From positions 233,372,628-233,436,627 of the forward strand of contig OW240912.1 of NCBI GenBank assembly GCA_933207985.1: DNA of 64,000 nucleotides. Reading direction: 5' to 3'. The position numbers were made by a program, and so were the translations under genes. Source of the stretch: Pelobates cultripes. Lineage: Eukaryota; Chordata; Amphibia; Anura; Pelobatidae. Below the pieces are notes generated by a model. The model did not search any database, was not told the origin of the DNA, and worked only from the letters and a program-made list of their open reading frames with translations. Positions 52,401 to 61,400 of this stretch are shown here, in pieces (positions within the stretch are counted from its first letter, which is position 1; each line of letters starts with the position of its first letter).

Positions 52401-55400
52401 TATCTCCAATACAGTTGTGCTCAAAAGTTTGCATACCCTGGCAAAAATCATGAACTTTTGTCATTGATTTTGAAAATATGACTGAAATGTCTTATTTTTA
52501 TAGCAGGATAGTGATCATATGTAGCCATTTATTATCACAGTTGTTTGGCTCCTTTTTAAATCATAATGATAACGGAAGACATCCAAATGACCCTGATCAA
52601 AAGTTTACATACCCTTGAATGTTTGGCCTTGTTACAGACACACAAGGTGAGACACACTGGTTAAAATGGCAATTAAAGGTTAATTTCTTTGTTTTTAAAT
52701 TGCAGTTAATGTCTGCGTATAAATAGTCAAGGTGTTTATTACCCCTCACGTGGATGCATTGAGCAGGCTAAATACTGAGCCATGAGAAGCAGAAAAGAAC
52801 TGTTAAAAGACCTGTGTAACAAGGTAATTGAACTTTATAAAGATGGAAAAGGATTTAAAAAGACATCCAAAACCTGGAATATGCCAGTCAGTACTGTTCA
52901 ATCACTTTAAGAATCACATTTAAAAGTGGAAAATTCGGGGATCTCTTGATACCAAGCCAAGGTCAGGTAGACAAAAAAAGATTTCATCCACAACTGCCAC
53001 AGGAATTGTTCAGGATACAAAGAAAAACCCACAGGTAATCTCATGAGAAATACACGCTGCTGTGGAAAAAGATGGTGTGGTTGTTTCAAGGAGCACAATA
53101 CAACGATACTTGAACAAAAATGAGCTGCATGTTATCAAAAAATAATGGCAGACAATGTGCATTCGTCTGCATGAAGGCTGCGCATGGGATGCTCTTGGGC
53201 TTTCCAGCATGACAATGACCCTAAGCACAGGGCCAGGTTGACCCTCTAGTGGGTCAAGTCTATTTTCCCCCAATATCTACCACTCATTGCCCTAAGGCTG
53301 AGATTTTCTTTCAGTGATGCTGGCAAGTTTGAGCTTCATATATTATAGTATTCTCTGACATGTCAGCTCAGAGTAGTTTTTAAACAGCTTTTACATGTTA
53401 CACAAACCTCTTACAGAGATAATTGGTAATGTATGAATAAGCCTTGTTTAAAGCACCAAGTCAAAACGTTATATCTTTCTAGGTCCATTACCTGAATATC
53501 TTTGCAAGGTCTCGAAGTGTGAATAAGTAATGACAACGCTGCGATGTCCCCAAGAACACAGCTCTTAGTCTTTCCTGTAATTTTACAGTAACTGAAGCAA
53601 TAGCTGTAAGCAATTCTGGGAGGTGATGATTCGATGGAGTTGCTACACCCTCTGCCTAAAAATAGAAAGTGTAAAAAAATGTAAGTATTATTACTTTATT
53701 GCATAAAAAAATAAGGCACTGCCTATATGATTGAATTTCATAGGCTTAAAATAACACTACATCCCAGTGTAGCGATAATGCATCCGATAGTCTCTATCGG
53801 ACCCAAGACCAATTGGGAGTACCTTGTTTTGTCATTTGACAAAAACAAGGGTTATTTTTGGCACTGACCCACAATGATAATTTACACTTCCACATAATGA
53901 TTTTCAATTGTGTACAACTTATACTGCAGCATTTAGTTGAAAGTCCAAAAAAAACTGTGTCTTGTACGTGTGAGCAGCATCATATTACTTTTTGTGTGAG
54001 AGGCAATTTAACATACAATTTACTTTATGAAATATGCTTGTACTTTCTAAGTAGCATACTGAGAAGATATGCAATGACTAAAGAGATGTTATTCTAACTC
54101 TATAGTTTTTAATGTTTGTGATTATTATCTTTTTCACTTAATGGAGCATGTAATTGTTTAGTCTTCATATTATGCATTTGCATATATTTTGGAAATACCT
54201 TTTTTAAACTGTTTGGTGTAAGAAACAGTGAAAATATATTCATCTTGGCAGAGTTATAAAATATATTTTAATGTTTATATAGAATGCACACTATAACAAT
54301 CTCAAAAAAACTTAGCTTTCTTATGTACAAAAAAGTACCAGAGTGAAAACATTTAAGAAAAAATAAACAAAGTGACAGAAGCAAGGGCAAATACAATAAA
54401 ATAATAATAAATTACCACAAATTTTTTTACAAGCCTCAAGACAGAAACACGAGTCACCAAACCCCCCCAACGTTTTCGGCACCAACTGGCAGCCAGAGTA
54501 CCTGTATCCATGTTCAAATGTGACTGCTTATAAAGCCCTCTGATCTAAACAATTAGCTGACTCTAAAATTCAGCCCCACTGAGCTAAACATCCTGAAAAT
54601 GAGAAGACTGGTTGTCTGATCAACAGCCCAGAGGGTGTATTAAGGTTAATTTCTAAAAGTATTAATTTCTATTAACATCCGCACTTTTTGCAAAATAACA
54701 AAAGACAAACTCTTCAAACAGAGCATTTCAGCAAACTAAAGTGATTTAGATGTTTGGAGTATCCCTTACAAATTCTACAGCACTACTGGGATTTTACTAT
54801 AAGCATTGCTTTAGGTACACAGCAAGAGCTTCTGGAAGTTCGATTTTCAGCTTTCTATTGGTGAACTAACAGCTAAATTACAACTATCAGAAAATAGGAG
54901 CTGAAAGATTATGTTCGGCAGTATCAGTAAAACTACAAATTCAAACAACATAGGTTTTTCTAACAAATGCTACACATTGAACCTAACGAGTGGGAGTCAG
55001 GGGAGAACCTTTGGAAAAACTTGCCAGGCTAAAAAGAGAAATTTCACAAAGATGCTAGAGTTACTTTTCATTTAAACATGCCAAAATATATGTATATATA
55101 TATTTTTTTAATTTAAATTTTTTTATTATATGGAACTCACAGATAGGCATTCAGTATGAGTATGTAATATGTAAAAATACAGCATGCTGCACATGGAGCC
55201 ATTAATACATTAATTAGAGCACTTTGAGATGTGTTGAAGATTTTAGTTAATAATCAATGTAGCACAGATATGCTTATACCTTGCTTTCGGTGACTTGCGG
55301 CAGAAAATGAGTATTCAAAATGGTGCTGAATATGCTAAGCTGTTGCTCTCGACTGGAAGAAAAAAAACAATCAGAGATATGTTCTATTATTTATGATTTA

Positions 55401-56748
55401 ATTGACAAATTAATTGTAGAATGACATTTTGAGTACTAGCCATTGGGATTATCATCAATGTATTCATAAGAAAAAAAGAAAAATTAGAATCTGCATATAA
55501 TCTGTACCATAGAACATGTCGACTGTGGCTTTTTGACAACAAAAATGAATAGCAAATGTCTACTTGCCTGAAGTTTCAGTGATCTGAACAAAACAAAAGT
55601 AATTTTGCGATTCAAAATCGTAAAATTAAGATGAATCTTAGAGTAATCTACATAAACGCTGTTGTTCAAATATTGGCAGAATTGGTTGAGGTTAGGTATG
55701 AAATCACAAAAATCCAATGTCTACAGAGCTCTAAATGTCAGATTATTTTAGTCCAAACCTGGGAAGCATCAGTTCCTTTATTCTGCGTTTTAATCAGAAA
55801 GGGGGAAAATGCAAATTTGAAGATAAGGGCTACAGTTGCACAAAGTTTATTCTGGAGCAAAGGGCTAAAAGTTGTGAAATTAAAATGGAAGACCAAATTA
55901 AAGCTTGCATTTGGAAAAATAAATGTTTTTTAAATATAACTATCTGAAAAAGAAAAAGGACATGATACTACCGGACATGGAAAATAAACAAATATCATAA
56001 TACATTTTTGAACAATTGTTTAAAGCTAGTGTCAAACCTTGGATAGTGGCAATACAAGACACAGAAATGTCTAAGCAATCGTAATCTCTGTTTAGGAAGC
56101 ATTCCCGCAGTTGCATTCCATGTGGCCAGATAGATTATATCTTTAATAGTTCTCCACTTTAAAGAGGAAGGGTCAAACACTCTCTCCTGATCAAGCAATT
56201 GGCGAACAAACTCACAGGCTGGTTGATTCCCATGCTCAAAAACCTAAAATAAACAGGCTTTATTGGTTACAAGCCACTTAAACCAAAAGTAAAATGTATT
56301 ATTTTATAAAAATGTTTTAAGACAATTACAAAGATTTATTAAGTTTTACATTGCAATTCTTAAAATAAAGCATGTAAATAATGACGATCTTTATCAAATT
56401 CTCTTTTCAAAACTTTACCATGAAATACTACAACATGACCAAGGTCCCAATACATAAAATTTAAGTATTCTTCATAATTGTGTTCGGTTATGTCTATGGC
56501 AAATTCCAACTAGAATTCATGCAAAGACTATTTTAAACTACACAGAATGTATCGGAAAATATTTTCTCCTTCCTGATTTCCTGTATTTTCTCATATTTAT
56601 CACACTGAATGGTTTTAGATCTTAATACAAAATGTAACATAATACAAACAGAATCATTTTCTTTGCGAAACATAAAGTTAAGTTCTTAATGATAATTTCA
56701 TTTAAGGAAAAATATAGACCAACACCAAATACTTTTTAACATCACTGC

Positions 56749-56794
<46 letters not shown>

Positions 56795-58365
56795 CAACAA
56801 ATGAAGTAAATATTAATAATGATATTAATGTTCAGCTGTCACATCTTCTATAAATAAAATAATAATAAAGATTCCAATAATAGATATGCTTTATATATTG
56901 TTTTATCTGTTGTTAACACTACTTAATCTGACAGAAAAGTTTCATTTTAAATACAGGTCTTCCAAGTTGATCAGCAATAAGGAATTAATTTGTCTATTAT
57001 TCTGGGTATATATTAATCACCTTAGCAAGGTTTAGGTCATCAAGTAAGCATAATAATTTCTTGTTTCCTGCTGGTTTATGCAGCGTGCCATATTGCCATT
57101 CTAGACGGTCTTTCAAACATTCCCATAATTTCCTGGGATCTGTGGAACTGCAAATAAATTATAAATCCATGAAAATAAGAGATGGGCCAAGCAAACCCTG
57201 TTTATATATGTAAAATCTTGTCTTCATATTTATATTCCAAAACAGACAGCAGTAATCAAAATATTGAAAGGCTTGGGGTAGTTAGAAGCAACCTGTGTTC
57301 ACTCAGCAGTTGATGAACTACAATTTCCATAGTTCTTGTAAGCTATTTGTATTGCACAATGTGTTACAAAGAGACTGGGGTAAGATCACAGTAGTAAAGT
57401 AACTTTGAAGGTCACCATTTGTACATATAGCTGGGGGATTCCAGTATTTCTCAATATGCACGCACACTTACTTGTTAACAGGAATACGGAGCTGTAACTT
57501 TTCTGCAACATCTCCTGAACACAGAGAATTCAGGACCTCCTGGACAATCATTGATTTACCACATCCTGCATCTCCAGCCAGCATCACTGGATAACCCGCT
57601 GTAGTCAACAGGGTTGAAAAGTACAAAAGTGGCTGCAGGAAAAAAAATCAAAAATAAGAAAAAACAGTAATGTTCATTACATAATTTAAAACTGTTCATT
57701 GAATTGCTTTATATATATGAATTAGGGGTCAACTAAGATAGATCCTACCTTAATATTCCTTTAATAAACCATGTCCAATAAAAATATACATAGCTTAAAT
57801 GATTTGATAAATAATTTCCCAACACCAGGGTCATGGAGCCTTGTAAACACTAACATGAATTAAAGGACCACTATAGTGCCAGGAAAACATACTCATTTCC
57901 TGGCACCATAGTGCCCTGAGGGTGCCCCCACCGTGAGGGACCCCCTCCCGCCGGGCTCTGGGGAGAGGAAGGGGTTAAAATCTTACCTTTCTCCAGCACC
58001 GGGTGGGGAGCTCTCCTCCTCCTCTCCTCCTCCTCTTCGGCTGAATGTGCATGTGCAGCAGGAGCTGCGCGCGCATTCAGCCAGTCTCATAGGAAAGCAT
58101 TCATAATGCTTTCCCGTGGACGCTGGCGTCTTCTCACTGTGATTTTCACAATGAGAAGCATGCAGGCGCCTCTAGCGGCTGTCAAGAGACAGCCACTGGA
58201 GGCTGGATTAACCTATTTATAAACAGTTTCTCTGAAACTATGTTTATAAAAAAAAATGGGTTAACATTAGCTGGACCAGGCACCCAGACCACTTCATTAA
58301 GCTGAAGTGGTCTGGGTGCCTACAGTGGTCCTTTAAAGTTTTTTTTATATATATATACATATATA

Positions 58366-58414
<49 letters not shown>

Positions 58415-61400
58415 AGAGGGGGTTGTATATATTTAGTATATATATACTAAACCAGTCATTTAAGATGAAATCTTTGAATGAAATTATATTTTCTAATATT
58501 AAATCTTAAAAGCAAATTCTAAAACAAATTAGATGTTAACTTGCAATATGCTTTTATAACATAATACAATGCATCACATCACATCCAGAAGGTATGAAAG
58601 ATATGTTGGTCTGTTCAAATATCAGCATGTTTTTACCTGAAAAAACAATACAGTTTTTAATAAAGTATGTAATAAGTGACCCAGGTATTCCCAAACACTC
58701 CCTAATGCAGGGCCAAATTTTCCTTCTTGTCCCCTGTGGATACTTTTACAAAAGCACGGGTTAGATAGTTATGTTGTTGTAGTATAAAACATGACTCTCC
58801 CTATGCACCTAACAATGTTTTTAATTAATTATCTTGATTTTATATTGTGACATTATATTATGGAGTTCATAGTTATGGTCAGAGCATTGTATGAATGTGT
58901 GTACCAAAAGAAAATTACCACTGAATTCTTTCTTGAGAAAATATTAGTTAACAAATGTGGTAAAAGATTTTATCACTGCAGAGCAATTATGGAGTTCATA
59001 GGTGTGGTCAGAGCACTGTATTAGTGTATGTACCCAGAGATAATGATCCTTTAAGCTTTTCACAAGAAAGTATTAATTTAAAAATGTGTTAAAACATATG
59101 CATTTTCATGATAGCAATCTTAGCAACATATTGACTAAACCAGCTCGAAGTACACAGTTACCCTAAGCTTCTGATTACTAATATAACATTGTTTAATTGT
59201 TGATCACTGGAATTTCGCAAGGACCTGCGTGTCCGTTATATTTTGTTTGAATGCCGCAGTTATGTGTTGATAACTCATATCTTATATGGACCTGCGTGCC
59301 CAGTACATGGTATCTTATTGCTGCAACTAATAAACAGCTTTGAAACTAAAAAAAAAACATATGCATTCTGCTTATACCAAGTGTATACTGAGACAGCTAT
59401 GATTGTTTGCTTCAAAAATACAAGTTAACTAAAACCGAATGGTACACAGAGGCCTAAAAAAGGGGGCACAGGGGAAAGTTTGGCATTAAGATGTGCATGG
59501 TCACACCCAGCGCATCCTTAGCACATATATATGGTGAAGTTTAGGATATATGTACTTTTGTTAAAAGAACTCATAACCATTTTTATTTGTAGTCAGCTAA
59601 CATGATAAAATAATTCTAATTCATGAATATATATTTACAGTTATAAAATGTAATGACATCTCATTATTTGATAAGTTATGAGTGATACAAATAGTAGTTA
59701 TTAGTTAATGTCTAGAATAAAGGTTTTGCGCTTTAATACATGCTTCCTATATTTGGAAATCTAAACACAAACTCAGGCTTTTTATGACATTCTATGCGTT
59801 AAGGCTTTCTTGGGTGAAATGCTAAATACGTTTTTCTACATTTTAAATCTTTGATGGATACTACTTTAGGTCAAACACTGTCATCCAACCCTTTCCATGG
59901 ATTTGCTACTTTTGGGCCCAGCAGAATCAGAAGCTGCTTGGGGTTGGTTTTGGTTTAGGAGGTGTAGCCAGGGTCTCCATATGGGGAAGACAGAGTTTCA
60001 GGTTTATTTGCGCCCTCTTATGACAGGGTGACCAGGATTATAAGCCTTGGCTGCCAAGGAAGATCTCCAGGACTAAGCAACCAGTGGGAATTTGTGGAAC
60101 CAAAATGCTCCAATCCCCAGACGTAGAGGAGATGGCTATCAGCTGGACATCTTGCTGCAGGAAGAAAAATTTGCTCTGGCATTTTTTAATCACAGTGGCC
60201 AATTCAGAAGGGGGTAGGGCCAGACGGGGATTGTGTCATCATGAATGGCAAGCACGGTCCCCCTCAAAGTGAGCATGTTGGTTAAATGCTCTTCCAGGGC
60301 AGCCCATGTGCAGAGATCTGCTGAAGAGCTCTTGCATGAGAAAAAAGCCCTGTGTTTGATCAACCTTAATGACACACTGTCTGCTTATGACTTGTCTTGC
60401 GTGACTCCAAAAGTGGGAAACCAGAAGACAAAAGAGCAAGGAAAGTGTATTTGGAGGCTGCTTGTGGGATTGAATGTGAGTAGAGTGAGCTGATTATGGT
60501 GTGGTGTTTTGTGTAAATAGGTTGGTTTCAGTTGTGTTGTGTTTGTTGTTTATTTTGTGTGGCTATGGGCTGTAATGTGTGTGGCTAGGTGTTATAGAGT
60601 GTATGTGTGCATAGGTGATGTGATAGGTGATAGTGTGTTCATTTAGAGAGTGTGTTTATGAAATGCCCCATGTGTGTTCATGTACTGGGGATCTATTGTG
60701 TGCAAAGAGGATCCAGAGTGTATATTAGGGATGTAGTATGTATGCCAGGAATGTAATGTGTGGATAAAAGGTGTGAGAAGGCTGCAGTTTGTGAGAAAAG
60801 GGTGCAGTGTGTGCAATGGTGCAGTGTGAGAGAGGGAGGGCATGGTACACATTTAGAGAGGGAGGACATGGTACACATTTAGAGAGGGAGGGCATGGTAC
60901 CATGTGAGGTGTTTCTTTTAGCTATTGTTTGATACTTTTGGAATGTGTATGTACCTTTCTGTCATTGAGGCATCCATTGTCCTGTCCTAAGTCAGGATAT
61001 TTGCTGTGTGGTTTCCTTCTTTAGGTGTATAGCACATTGTATGCAAATAATGTATTGTATAACTCATTATTGTATGCCAAGTGAATTTTCTGGTCTAAAT
61101 ATGTGTGTGTTTCCACAATAGAGTTAGTCCTACTTTCACCCTTATCCATGTCACTGCTGGTTCTTGGCGGGAACTGCTTTTCCCTGCATCACGTTTCGGG
61201 CTGATGTCTGGATATAAAAGTGATACACTGCAATAAAGGTTATAGTCACTGCGTTTGGATCCTGGTGGAAGACTTTAGATCGAGTTGATAGCGAGGGGAA
61301 GCTGTGGCTGGCGGAGGTACCCAGCTGGGCTACAGAGAGCTCTGTTACAGAATCATATGTGCACATGATGCTTTTGTGTTGTTTTAGTTACATCATGCTT

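Larger units (their letters stand above)
50974..53491. other. Intron between exons G and H
   Basis: 2.5-kb intron that contains a truncated Tc1-like element near its 5' side and otherwise AT-rich sequence with no recognised gene. Confidence 0.5.

Noticed and set aside
60643..60878. Cys/Pro/His-rich minus-strand ORFs suggestive of a small protein
   Set aside because: They are the complement of TG-rich and 26-bp tandem repeats.
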